Assembly (NCBI GenBank): GCA_900708905.1
Contig: CAADRB010000047.1
Location: forward strand, 472,225 to 536,224
Origin: Hymenolepis diminuta
Lineage: Eukaryota > Platyhelminthes > Cestoda > Cyclophyllidea > Hymenolepididae
DNA length: 64,000 nt
Direction: 5' to 3'
This document shows positions 35,401 through 47,122 of the stretch, piece by piece. The position numbers and the translations under genes are program-made. The notes beneath the pieces are model-generated. The model saw only the letters and a program-made list of their open reading frames with translations. It searched no databases and was not told where the DNA came from. The stretch's first letter is position 1. Each line of letters starts with the position of its first letter.

Positions 35401-36934
35401 TGATAAGTGTAAGTTCTATAAACATTAATGTTTGAGTGATGTGACTTCCCAAACATTCATCGTAACTGCAAACAACTTTAAAACCTAATATCTTTTTTGA
35501 GCAATGACAGGAAATCGGTAATAAAATTAAACGCAAGTGGAACTTTTGGTATCTTTAAAAGGAAACAAAATAGTTTATATTTTATTGACATCAGTTTGAG
35601 GGCTCATTCAATTCCTCGCTCTTTGAAATGCATACTATGAATGATGAGCATTTAAAAAATTGGTTAATCCAAACTTCATCTTCGATTAAATACAACTGCT
35701 TGTAAATTGTTAAATAAAAATTAATTAACGTCTTCATTTTCTTCCTCAAAATTTGATGTACAATGATGCCATTGACTGATTAATTGATTTGATAAGCCCT
35801 AGGTGACCTTGTATTCTTTTGATTGTCAGTAAAGTTTTAATGACGCCAAACAATGTGATTACAACTTGATTGCATTATTCTAACATCTTCATTTATTTGC
35901 AACTATTTCGGCAAAGTGAAAATGGTTCACTAAGCTCATTTTCCAGACTAGTTAAAAGAACTCTGAATTTATCCATTTTTAGTGAGTCAAACTATTAAAA
36001 AATACAGTCTGCATAATAATTATGTAATTGTAAAATTCTAATACTTAGCTAACCGCATGATGAATTAAGTTCCAAATATTTTCCTTCACACTTAGTTTAC
36101 TTGCTTTCCAAAAGTTCACGTTGTTACTCATTCAAGATAGATATATACAAATTTATTCTCAACCAGCTGGCTGTGCTACGTCAATACCGTTGGAAATGAA
36201 TTTTAAATGCAAATGACATGTTAAGACGTTTTTTAAATTTGATTCTAGTTTCATATTATTATTAAAATTCGAATTATAAATTATCGATAATGTCAGGTGT
36301 TGAAAAGATCTCATTATGGTTTTCATTATGAATGCTATTATTCATTACATCCATCCTCTTAGTTAATAAAAATGATATCTTAGCCTATTTTAGGAAACAT
36401 TATCTAACACATCCTGGGTTAGGGAGTGATATCAGTGGGCCTTTCTGATGAGAAACTTGAAGGATAACTCTCTATGCATTTCCAGAATTACTTTTATTCA
36501 CATTCTCTATGACAATACTTCGGTTCTTCGCCCACGAAGTTGGAGTGACGTCTTTTACGTCCTTATGATGCCGAACTCCTACCTGCCATGTCCAAAAGCC
36601 CCCGTCGACTTCCCCTCTTTCTATAACCGCTTCGCCTCACCTAAAAAAACATTTGCGCTCATGTTCTCATGCGTTCTTACTCAACTGACTCATATAAAGC
36701 TATCTTTGTTTCCCACACAATAACAACACACGCTTGTCCCTTACCGGCTCCTACGCCTCCTGCTCATCAACGCTCTTCCTCAACACGCTCCCCTCTCTAT
36801 CTCTCTCTGTCACTCGTTTCAAACTCGTTGTGGTTGCTTTGATTACATTTTCGGCCTAATCAACTCGTGGTGCTCTGCTTTACTATTGTTTTTAGCTCTT
36901 ACTCAAACAACTACGGATTGGTGACTGTCATTGC
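32461..36934. other. Intergenic DNA upstream of TDH
   Basis: About 4.5 kb of AT-rich DNA with no frame over 91 codons and no protein I recognise. Structures seen: a hairpin at 33654-33686, and a short GACGCCCCAAA motif at about 33608 and 34939. A more C-rich block at about 36530-36830 resembles promoter or 5' UTR sequence but has no clear exon. Confidence 0.5.
33654..33686. repeat. Inverted repeat / hairpin
   Basis: ACCAATTTC at 33654-33662 pairs perfectly with GAAATTGGT at 33678-33686 across a 15-base loop. Function unknown; a chance hairpin is possible in AT-rich DNA. Confidence 0.5.
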
Positions 36935-37118
36935 TACTGTTATTTGTTAGCTGTGAACTGTTAGTTGCTATCTTAACTCTAACAAACTCTATGTCTGCCC
37001 CCTATTTATTAGCTAAACTTAACCAGTGCGTTTGGCCACCCCGTTTAACGGGTGTGCACCGATGGACATTCAACCCGCGGCCTCCGATTTTGCACGTTAA
37101 TCACTGCGCCATCACTAC
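36935..37118 (-). repeat. tRNA-derived SINE-like repeat, copy D
   Basis: Minus-oriented. Minus-strand order: GATGGCGCAGTGATTAACG (A-box region), GCGGGTTGAATGTCC (B-box region), ATCGGTGCACACCC, GGTTAAGTTTAGCTAAT and GGGGGCAGA, matching copy A block by block. It looks like one of the better-kept heads in the window. Confidence 0.75.
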
Positions 37119-38117
37119 ATAAAGGAGTCAGCAACACTCAGTATTCCCGATAGGTCACCCAATCCTTTCAATTGACCAAACAATATCTGATTAGTTGAAT
37201 TAGCGCTCATCTGGTGTCTTGGAGTTCTTAGGACTTCGATGCCTTTCAAAGAAAAATTATCTCTTCCGTAAAGAAGTGTAATAACGGTTCAACAGTATCA
37301 CTGAACTGTTGATCTTCTGATTTCTTGGATAGAGCCGAGTTTGGGAATCTCTCACATTCGACTGTACCCAATTTCTATAATGAGATTTGAACCTTCTTCC
37401 CATCAATAGCACCTTTTAAATATATCCTGAGTATTTCATATTTTTGGAAACATTTTTGAAGATCCAGCAATTTTCAACAACATATTGGATGACGTTAATT
37501 TATTGAGAGACAGTCAGGAGCCGGGACCAATCATTGAGAAACCTTTTTCGCCTGTGTTTATCAGTCTTATTTGAGTCTTACCAACATTGTCCGGTTGTTA
37601 TTGGAGAAAGGCTTGCATTTGTTTGAAATTTATGGACAATTCTAGATTGGTTGGGGTGGAGGAGGGGAGTGGACTTTAAATAGTTTTGTTTCCACTGTCG
37701 TAGGAAGATATTGAGTTCATTTGTACCTCATCAGCAAAATGTTATTGGTAAGTAGTATGTTGCCGCTGTTGCAGCAGTTGCTCAGACCTCAGAGAGAGAG
37801 AGAGAGAGACAGAGAAGACAGAAACGTTTTTTACTCCAAGATATCTAATTTGCACAATTGTGAAAATATTTTTATCATTATACCGATCGGAAAAGACTGA
37901 GCTAATCATTGATAGTAATCGAGCTTTCTTGATCGACGTGGCATGATATGATTGGTCAGACAACGGGTCAATTGGTAGGTAGCAACTGACTTTCCTGTAT
38001 TCTGACCTGCCACCATGGTAGCGTGGTGGTTTCATGTCGATGCGTGATGCTTTCAAATAAATACCATGCAGTCGATATTGCAAGGTAAAGCACTGTTTCA
38101 TCTTCCTTTCTCTTACC

Positions 38118-38183
38118 GTGTTGATTAACTTGAACAGAATTACTTATGGAGGAGGTTCGCAGAATATCCATTAACTCGTCCAT
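38118..38183 (-). other. Exon-like segment with start codon and strong donor (unassigned)
   Basis: On the minus strand an ATG at 38183 opens a frame reading MDELMDILRTSSISNSVQ and ends at a good donor (ACG|GTAAGAG). The amino-acid mix is protein-like, but I cannot find a partner exon or a family. A (GA) microsatellite lies downstream at about 37793-37810. It could be a lone exon of a short gene or chance. Confidence 0.2.
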
Positions 38184-38900
38184 GTTATTAATTTTTCGAT
38201 ATTTTCCCCAAACTTGTTATTTTATTATGCATCCATTATTTTCCGCCCCTTTGACTTCCACTGCTGAAGTCCCCATTTTTAAAATTAATTCCTTTACGCT
38301 GTAAAAGGCGCATAATACAAAGTGCCAGATTGTAAGAATATGTCTTAGTTTCGTAAATTTTTGTATTTGACACATTAGTATTCACCAATAATGCGATTAC
38401 TAAGGAAATTAAAGTGTTGGGTACCTATTCAAAGAGGGCAGATACATCACCCCAGCCCAAACATATCTTTTATAAATATACTATGTGCATTTCTAATTAT
38501 TTTGACCTACTTTGTGTTGCTTCAGGCGGATATCGTGCAGGAAGCGGAGTGGGAGATTTACTATTCTTTGCTCTCTTGATGGTTTTTGGAAGACCCCGAT
38601 TTCGGTTGTCCCAGTTTCACCTACCTGCTTACAATTCCTTCCTTTTTAAGCTTGATTACCATTTATTAGTATTAGAGTTATCCCCTCCGTGTTGGTTAAA
38701 TTAATTAGGAGGATTGTTTCTATTATTTTCTGATTCAGTTTGATTCAATTTCTCCTGTTGCCTTGACTTCCGCCATTCTGTCTTTCGTTCTTATCAGTTC
38801 TTTATTTTTTGCCTCTTCCCTGTAATTTTTCAACCAATGTAAGATTGGATAAGAGGAGATTATTCCCCTGAACTTACCTTTTCATATATTTCTTTGAATT

Positions 38901-39371
38901 CTACTCCCCATGCGTCAGAAATATTTTACCCAACAAGAGCATAGCACTAGGTTCCTCTTCCAATAAACGGAATGCTTTTTCATCTTTGTTACAGTGAATT
39001 TTGGGCAAATTCTGATATGATTCTTCCGGTTTAAAATTCAGATTGTTATGTACAATCACGTAAATGGGACTGAAAAAATTGGCAAGAACTCATAAACCTT
39101 GAAAAAGAAAACAAAGAGTATAGATACCCACCTTTCCAAGTGGTCTTTCTTTAGACAAGTAGAGTGTTGAACCACGATCCAGAATAACTACCTCCTTAGC
39201 GGATTTAACTAAAATGTGGACGAAAGTAGGCATAATAAGATCTAATCTCATGCTAATATCTTTATAATTAGCCTCAATAATTTCTATCTCATCAAACTTT
39301 GAATTCGGCGCTAAAATTGAAATTTTAGAAACAAATAGCGCCAGAGCTGGAGGATTTGAATTGTAGTCCAA
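38901..39371 (-). pseudogene. Gar1/Naf1-like domain fragment, broken
   Basis: Resembles the RNA-binding core of NAF1. The first part reads VVILDRGSTLYLSKERPLGK, comparable with LDRDSALYFADRRPMG of the intact NAF1 gene in this window. It is followed by a 34-base insert (GTGGGT ... TTTTTCAAG, 39111-39078) that looks like a tiny intron, then VYEFLPIFSVPF. One missing base shifts the frame; beyond it YVIVHNNLNFKPEE continues to TAG at 38901-38903. The intact gene has no intron at this point. Upstream, a possible acceptor lies near 39313, but no first exon is evident. Either a decayed duplicate of NAF1 or an undetected short paralogue with a sequencing error. Confidence 0.6.
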
Positions 39372-39728
39372 TTGAAATTTGATTGGTTGTACGCACCATT
39401 TCTCACCGATTAGATAAACCGATCGGATAAAATAATATTTTTAAACACCATTTCGGGAAGTAGATTAAGTGGCGAAATCGATTAGTTGTGAACCTGAAAA
39501 CCTAGATAAACAAAAAGGTTATGACGAGTGAAATCTGAGTTTTCTATCATGAATTTAGTTCATTTTATCTACGATTAGTGTTAATCTGAGTTAACTGAAA
39601 TCATTTTCACCGATCTTTAATAGAAAATTCGATTCACCGTAAAACCAATTTTCGGTTATCGGAAACACTAAATTACTGGAGATTCTTGTATATCTCTACT
39701 TTCTCTCTGTCGGTTAGATATTGCTAGA

Positions 39729-40952
39729 CTACAGTTGACTCAGACCGGGAGGGAGATAAGACAGAAAAAAGTTACTCGTGGACATTTTATCAAATCAGCA
39801 TGAATTAAATTACTTATGACATTGGTCCCACGCGTATTAGAAATAGGTTCGCAATTTTACTTGACCAAATCTCTGCTCGCAAAGTGAACCAATGGGGAAG
39901 GTGAATTGGGAGCTCATTGTGGTCATTGGCTAGATCAAGCCTTATAGTTATGGAGGTAGGCGGACATAATAGGGAAAAGTCTTCTCTTTTCACCAATATG
40001 TAATCTTTATGTTTCTTATACATTACTCCCATCCAACACACATCTTTTACATTTGCTTGCCTTATGTATATGACGCGCCTCAATGTGAATCTATTGAAGC
40101 CACGCTTCCACTGCTACGAATGCAAGACGCCTTCATACTATTTTTGTTAAAGGTCAAAACATTGCTGTAACGGTAACCCTTTTTGTTCCAACTAACTGTC
40201 AAGCTCTGAGAGGTGGCGTGTGTCCAAATAATTATAGGAATGATGGGCGACTTAGAGATCATTGATGAGAATTGCTTATCTCGAGATAAAACATAAAGTT
40301 TGCTACTTTCAGCTTTGTTTGTCGGTAGACTGTCATCAAATAAGGTTATTGTAGGAAATGTCGTCTAAATAAGTATTTATTAGAGTACATCTTATAGGTA
40401 CGGTAAATTTATATAGAAGGATATAGTCTATAAGATGCATGAAGGGTACAATTGAGCAGCACCGACATCTTTTTCAGTAAAGGATATGAAGAAGAATGTA
40501 TGTCTTTTTCTAATTAATGCCACTATTCTCCTAAATAATCTGTTATTACTCTGATTTGAGAGATTACAATAACCGTAAAAAGAGTTCAAATCAGGACATC
40601 GGAGAAGAAACGAAAGCCAACACCTTAAGGCTCTAAGAATTCCACTGACGACCTACAAAAAATGTTTAAAGCTGCCGAGTTGATTGTTTTTTGTCTAAGG
40701 ATAACCAACTCCCGCTGGTTGTCTACACGCCGCCAATCAATCTTATCAACACTCGAGTGCTCACCGCCCCTAATAGCTTGATAGTTATTCGAGACATTAA
40801 CTGTTATCGGTCCGGTAGTGTTTTAATCACCAGATATCAGTAATATGAAGCCAATTTCTATTCACATACATCGAGTCTTTGTTTAGTTAATGAAGTCTCT
40901 TCGTAGTATATGCCCTCTGTCTTATCTCTCTCCGGGACTGAGTCAACTGTAG
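39729..40952. mobile_element. 1.2-kb unit with 37-bp inverted ends (non-autonomous DNA transposon candidate)
   Basis: The left end 39729-39765 (CTACAGTTGACTCAG ...) is the inverted complement of 40916-40952 with three mismatches in 37. No transposase is inside, and the target duplication is unclear. The interior includes a repeat (39861-39978) also found at 56189-56326. A perfect 10-bp hairpin, CATCTTATAG at 40388 with CTATAAGATG at 40428, lies inside. Confidence 0.5.
39861..39978 (+). repeat. Dispersed repeat shared with 56189-56326, copy 1
   Basis: Shares TTG(G)ACCAAA, ACCAATGGGGAAG, GAGCTCATTG/CAGCTCAGTG, GCTAGATCAA and TAGG(C/A)GGACAT in order with 56189-56326. On the minus strand an 89-codon frame crosses it; it shows no domain and is probably chance. 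Confidence 0.55.
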
Positions 40953-42722
40953 ATAAATCATAAGGGCCGAATTAGACAGCCTAGCATAAAAACAGCGTAG
41001 AAAAGTCTCACCTTACGAAAGGTACCTTAATTTTGTTCATTTCACTTACATTCTACGGGCCAATTGTGGTGACTTCGAACATTGATTGAAAATTTTTATC
41101 ACTCGTGCGATTGTCATCTACCCTCTAAATCTATTCGGTTGTGCGCTTATTCATCATATACTCTTTTTCATTTTTTATGTGTCATCCGTTTAAGCGTTAC
41201 CATTATTCCAATATCCGTCACTCCTAGTCTTGGTCACCCAGCTTTCCACTACATCCCGTTGCTTAATTCCTATTGCATTAGTTGCTATCGTGTTCATTTA
41301 ACTACAGTTAGTTTATTATTAGGGTTCGCCGTGAGTGAAATTCAGTGAATTCTGCTATGTGCCTTTGAAAAAATTCTCCTGCCTGTTGATGATTGTAGGA
41401 AGATGCAGATGAATCAAAGTGGCATGGCCAATCATTCAATTAAATCAGATGATCAATAACACTGAATATCGTTGACACAATCTCAACCATGGACCTGAGA
41501 TAAAGTAATAAATAAAATAATTTCATGATTTCCTGATCTCATTATCTGCTCTCTCATGACCCAATCTACCGTTTCATTCCTTACTGGACTTGTTTACTAT
41601 TCTCCCTACCTAGATGCTTTCCCATGCAAAAAAACTTGTAAGACTTTTTGCACTGCCCTGAACGACAATAACGTGAACATCTTAGCTACTACATCCAGTG
41701 CCACAGCCCCACCATTCACAATATTACAAAAAAGTAATATTTTACATATAATGTAAAGTAATACTGTAAATATCAAAGCTTTTTAGACTCTTAATGCGGG
41801 GTTGTTGAACTATCGGTAGGATCACTGTTCCACTGGCGCAATGAGCATCAGGAACTTCAAGTTTCCGATTACTTTTGGTCTTATAAAGAAGGGTAATTGA
41901 GACATCAGAATGTCGTCCTTAATATTACTATCGGATTCACTGAGAGCATCATCAAAAGATCGTGTGAAGAAGCAACAGGATACGCTCCTCGGGCTAAGAA
42001 GAGAAATAATAATCTCTAATTTTATGCGTCAAATCTCCTATGTATTCGCTTGTCTGAGAAGTGTAATCTATACCAATTTATTTGTAAATATATTATATTA
42101 TACATATTTTTATTTATTTTATTTATAAATATTTTTTATTTATTTATACTTATTTGAAGAGCATTTAAACCGTGTCCTTACTACAGGCCCAACAGAATAT
42201 GTGCAGGCATGAATCAATAGTTCAAATGACCATTTCTCTTAATAAAAAACATTCCACTTCCCAAGGTGTGCCCTTTAATCACCCTCCTACTGATACAAAA
42301 AATTTTTTTTTGGGAATGACACACACGAGTTCACTCTCACCGTTGTCTTCTCACTCATTTCTGATTATTTTTCGAGAAGAGATTCTTAAGATATCAACAT
42401 ATAGAATCTCCCATCTTATCTTACCTTCTATTCCCTTCTGACAGCTTTTCAGACTCGTCTATTCCCTTATTTGGATATTTGGGATCCATAATTCATTAGC
42501 CAATCCAGACTTTGTCAGTACCGGAATGCTGTTAAACATCGTAGCTAATTGAATACCACAATAGTTACTTTTAACAAATAAGTAAAAACCATTTTGTCAA
42601 TAAAGAAATAACAGGCGTTACTTTAAAACAAGCTTTTACTACCGACCGATTACATATAGTGTACAATTATTGTTTATACAATATATCAAAAAGCATGGCA
42701 ATAAATAGTTTTACTTCTCAAA
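40953..42722. other. Intergenic DNA downstream of NAF1
   Basis: AT-rich; a run of TTTATTTA-type sequence at about 42080-42150. Frames up to 89 codons show no family resemblance. This region should contain the NAF1 3' end, but I found no clear AATAAA close to its stop. Confidence 0.45.
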
Positions 42723-45700
42723 TCATTTCGGCCTATTTCCCGGATATTTTCCGGACGGTGAGTAGGGACGTGAAGGGGAACGTCGTGGTGGATAGGGTGG
42801 TTGCATCTGAGGAGTAGGATAGCCCCATCGTGGTGTCCTTTGTTGCATTGGTGGCATCGACTGCGGATAACCCATAGGATAATAACCTACAGACACAAAT
42901 AACATTCACATTAAACCACCATTAAGTATACATAAGAGTCTCTCAAGTCAAGAACTCACTGTAAGGCGGTCCAGGGAATTGAAGTCCAACATTGGGGGGA
43001 AAATTAACTTGTCCCGGTTGCCAACCAGCTAGGTTTGGTAGTGGCTGCGGAGATAGCGTGGGTCCAAACTGTCCCCTCAATTGAGGCTGAGCAAATCTGA
43101 CCTGCTCTCCCGGTGGCCCTCCAAATCGCTGTTGACAGAAGGCGTTATAAGACTGAAAAGCTTGCTGCTGGTTTCCAGTTGGATTCCCAACTGGCTGAGA
43201 GAGATGGTTCCGTTTGAAGGCTTTACTTTTTCCAGCTCCTCTAGACAAGGATTTTGTTGCCCTTCCTTGTGGCCGATTTTTGCTTTTCGCCTTTCTTTCC
43301 TCCTCGTCGTCTGAAAAGAATTCCTCCTAAACAGACAAAAAATAAAATTTTAACCGCTATCGTGTGCATTGATTGTTCGGTACATAACTCTACAATGGCT
43401 CAATCCTCAAATTGATTACATCTCTTTCTTATTAAAGATTTCTCCCCTTGTATTCATGAATTATCTGGGAACTCAATCACGTCCAGTCAATCCAGTGTTT
43501 ATATTTACCCCACAACGCGTCAGGAATACCATTGTTACCAAGACTCAACCCCTAATCCCTAATTCTTTCGTTCCCAGACTGTCGCACCATATAAACACAC
43601 ATCACATCCACTGCCCGCAATTCAACTTCACACACTCATTCTCGTCTCAGCTCCACCTCTCTCTCTTTCTATATATATGTATGTATACTGTTTCCTTATT
43701 GAAAATAGGTAGAAATTAGGTGTAGCCTGCAGAGTAGCTAGGGGAAAACCAGAAACCTAGCCTCTAAAAATATACTCCAGTAAAATCTTATCTTGTGTTA
43801 GCTGAGTACGTACAGTGGGAAGGGGTAGAGTTTAGCTATTTTTCTCCATCCTACATTGGTTACCTTCTAAGCTAGAGTCTACTTAACAAACATTAGTTCA
43901 ACTTACACCAGAATCACCCTCATCGTAGGCTTTAATTTGCAGAAGTTGTTCAGTTAAGACTTTGATACTTAACTTATCGTCGTCAGCACAATAGATTTCA
44001 TCTCCCACTTTGACGTCAATGTCAATTTTTACAGAACAGACAGGAAGGTCTTGGCTTGAAGTTGGTACTTTAACTGCTCCCTCTTTTATTTTCCTTCGGT
44101 TCTCATAGACAACCACGTACATGGGTTGGTGGATTGGACCAAATATGTCGTAGACAAGTCCCATAGGTCTTCGATCGGCGAAATAGAGGGCTGAATCTCT
44201 GTCCAAACCCGGGATTTTGGGTAAAGATTTGATTATAACTATCCCGTCAAAAAAAGCAGTCACTTTCCCCAGTTGAATCAGTTTAACACTCGGTAACTAA
44301 GGAGCGGAAAGATACAAGTAAAAAATAGAGAAATTACGGGTGCTTGGGGTAACCTTGGAACGTAGTCAAATTCTATTTCAAGAGGTTGAATAGGTCTCTG
44401 TATAGGCTAAAGTGAAAAGAAGAATTAAGGAGTGAAGGTCAGCTATACAAACCCGTGAGTGAAAGGACTTTCGAGGGCGTCGCTTCATGCTTTCCGAACT
44501 TGTCGACTCCTGATCGGATCCAACTTTTTCTACCTCCAGAGGATCACAATGGGGATCCTGCAACGTAAGAAATGAAATAAAGGTATAATAAAATGAAAAC
44601 ATTTATAAAAGATCTCTTATGAGAGTCATATCCTACGCTTGCAATTCTGTAGAGCAACACTACGGAAGTATGCAATAAATTTAAAATAAGAGTAAACAGA
44701 TTAAAGGTATGCAATCTATGCTGCCCATTACAGTTGCACTTTGGCTACAAGAGATCCAGCAAGAAGAAGGGAGGACCTGTGGCTCAAACTTCGTATTCAT
44801 TCTTAGGAAGAAAGTAATAGAAGATATATGGATTTAGATTGGCTGTCTAAATAACTAATAACGCGACAGTGGAAATCTTTCATTCCTAGCTGGGAGTGCG
44901 AAAAAAAACGACAACGGATAATTCAGAGAGCAAGAGACAATACCTGTGAACCTTGTTCAGATTCCGAGCTTGTTGATTCCTCATCAGATTCAGCTTTACC
45001 TGCCTCAACGGGATCGCGATATGGACCCTGAAACATAAACAAAGATATGATTAAATGATCTTAAACATACCAATGGATTTCATACGTGAGTGAAATCCAT
45101 AGGGAGATCTCTTCTTAGGAAAACCTAATAATCGGTATTTTAGTGAACGAAGAATGGAGGCTGTAAAGTTAAGCATATCGGTTATTCGAATAGGCTAAAT
45201 ACGTGAAAAGAGTCATTCCCTCCCATGTGCATGCCCCGAACCAACAACATCCGACTACGCAGACAAACGCATCTATTGCTGTGCGACCGACGCATAACAG
45301 CATTCCTTAACCGAATTCCGGTGGTTACTTCTAAATCACAAACTGCACTTAGATCTACACTGACTCTGTGCATTACAAACTGCTGAGCAGTAATGGCGTA
45401 TCATTGGACCATTATAGCAGAAAAATAAACAGATAGCGGACAGTTATTTTCAAACGTGGATACTAATATTTCGCCCCTTATATCTAGCTTTCAAGCTCTT
45501 CGTAGCGTTGGAAATACAAAAAGAAACATTTAACACGATGCCAATCGCTTAAAATGCAACTTTAAATATTCAAAAATATTTTGAGACAACAAGACCCTTA
45601 AATATGATAACATTAATGATGAAATAACGTTAAAGATGGCAAGATATAGCAAAAGCGTTGGGAAAAATATTAAAATACTCAACATACTTCACTCATCAGA

Positions 45701-46486
45701 TATTCACAGATACAGCTGAAAAAAATGAGTACTAACCTTAGTTGATCATATTATAAACAAAGCTCAGAGATGAGATCGAATGGATGTCAATAATTTAATA
45801 GATACCATCAAAGAGTACGAATAGCCGAGAAAAAAAGATGATAAGTTTATGAATTGCACATAGCAATAAATTAACATTTAAGCATTTACCGGAATGTTTT
45901 CGACAACTACTGGAGTATTTTCAGAAGCGGGGAAAAATCCAGAAAGAAAAATATTCTTAGTAATAAAACCGGCAATCTTGGGCGGCTAAAATTAAATAAA
46001 AAGAAATCTGATTTAATATTAATAAAGAATAACACGAAAAGATGTATCAACGGGTCGATTACCCCTGAATTTTCATCAACTTTAGAGTCATTTTCTATAA
46101 TAACCGAAGATTCATTCACCTGAATAAAGAAGAATGTTCTTGTTGAAGTTTTTTAAGAATACGACTATAGGGCGATTATTACAAATACAACTACTTTTAT
46201 AGAGAAATAAAGACAGGGGTCTATATAAAATGCCATAAGAAGTAATAATTCAAAAGATTTAGAAATAAACAGATATTGTAGGCAGTGTAATAAGTATTAA
46301 TTAATAAATCATATCAGATAGGTACTACTGCGCCAATAAAATTAAAATAATCGTAAGGAAAAGGTCTACTCTAAAACCGCTTTTTACCTGTGGAGCTTTG
46401 GTTACTTCGACCGAATTTCCTGGAACAGACGGTAAATTCCCCATCAGGCCAGAATTCGAAAAAATTGGACCAGAACTAGTATCCAT
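42723..46486 (-). CDS. NAF1: NAF1, H/ACA ribonucleoprotein assembly factor (9 exons, 476 aa)
   Basis: NAF1 chaperones assembly of H/ACA RNPs (pseudouridylation guides, telomerase RNA in vertebrates) and is replaced by GAR1 in the mature particle. Minus-strand exons: 46486-46388, 46119-46063, 45985-45890, 45027-44944, 44557-44453, 44406-44338, 44296-43907, 43326-42960, 42886-42723 (1431 nt). All introns are phase 0 except the last (phase 1). Residues about 171-275 form the Gar1/Naf1 core (GKVTAFFDGIVIIKSL, then DRRPMGLVYDIFGP at 211-224). Next come EEFFSDDEEERKAKSKNR, as in human DFSDDEKEKEAKQRKK, and a Gln/Pro/Gly/Tyr-rich tail like that of vertebrate NAF1. Exons 4 and 5 encode related acidic blocks. 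Human NAF1 is 494 aa. A small exon in 45028-45889 could have been missed. Its start faces FNTB, 636 bp away. Confidence 0.9.
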
Positions 46487-47122
46487 CGAACTATTCCGAA
46501 GTCCAATAAAAGTAATGTAAGGATAATATTAACACTTTTAGATTTAAGGTTTCCGACAACACACAATGCTATTTGTATTAAAAACAAAATATTGTACTTA
46601 GTTATTAAAATATAAATTGAACTGCGGTGACTAAAAAAGGACAATAAGAAAACGTAGTGCAACAAAGTGGGCACCTCGACAGCTGTAAATCACGTTGTGA
46701 AAACTTAGAAATAATCGCCATCAAAGAGGTAGTTTCAAACACATTTGCGTTTGTCTAAGATTCCCAATAAAACTGCTTTTTAAATTAAATTTGATTTATA
46801 ACTTAAAAAGGCACGTAAGTGAATGCAAAATATGATTTATTTGTTGTTATTTGTGTTCATGTGTGAAAATTAAATATTTTTAAACAACGTTTTACTTACT
46901 TTAGGGAAGCAATTTCAGTATTAAATTAGTAATGAAAAGATTAACTTAAAATCATTGAGAATTAAAGTTTTATTAATGAGATTTTTTATATTCTTGATGC
47001 TCCTCAAAACGTAGGTAGCTCTAGGTCATCTTCACGCCTCCTATTTGCTATTAACCTGCGGCTTGAGAGGGATATTACTTTGCTTTTAACTAGATTTCGA
47101 TAAACCTAGCAGTTCTTAAAGT
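46487..47122. promoter_or_regulatory. Divergent region between NAF1 and FNTB
   Basis: Only 636 bp separate the two start codons, so both promoters should lie here. It is AT-rich, with no clear TATA box. The 76-codon minus frame at 46444-46674 overlaps the NAF1 start in another frame and is taken as chance. Confidence 0.5.

Noticed and set aside
36448..36723. 91-codon plus frame in a C-rich block
   Set aside because: No domain, no splice partner; composition explains the open frame.
37742..38101. 119-codon minus frame
   Set aside because: Its end is a translated GA microsatellite (SLSLSLR) and the rest has no family resemblance.
38526..38579. Possible last exon on the plus strand (ADIVQEAEWEIYYSLLS, after GCTTCAG)
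   Set aside because: A good acceptor and a protein-like 17 residues, but another frame is equally open and no upstream exon or family could be found.
42080..42150. TTTATTTA run as a possible AU-rich regulatory element
   Set aside because: Lies outside any gene model by about 600 bases and is common in AT-rich DNA.
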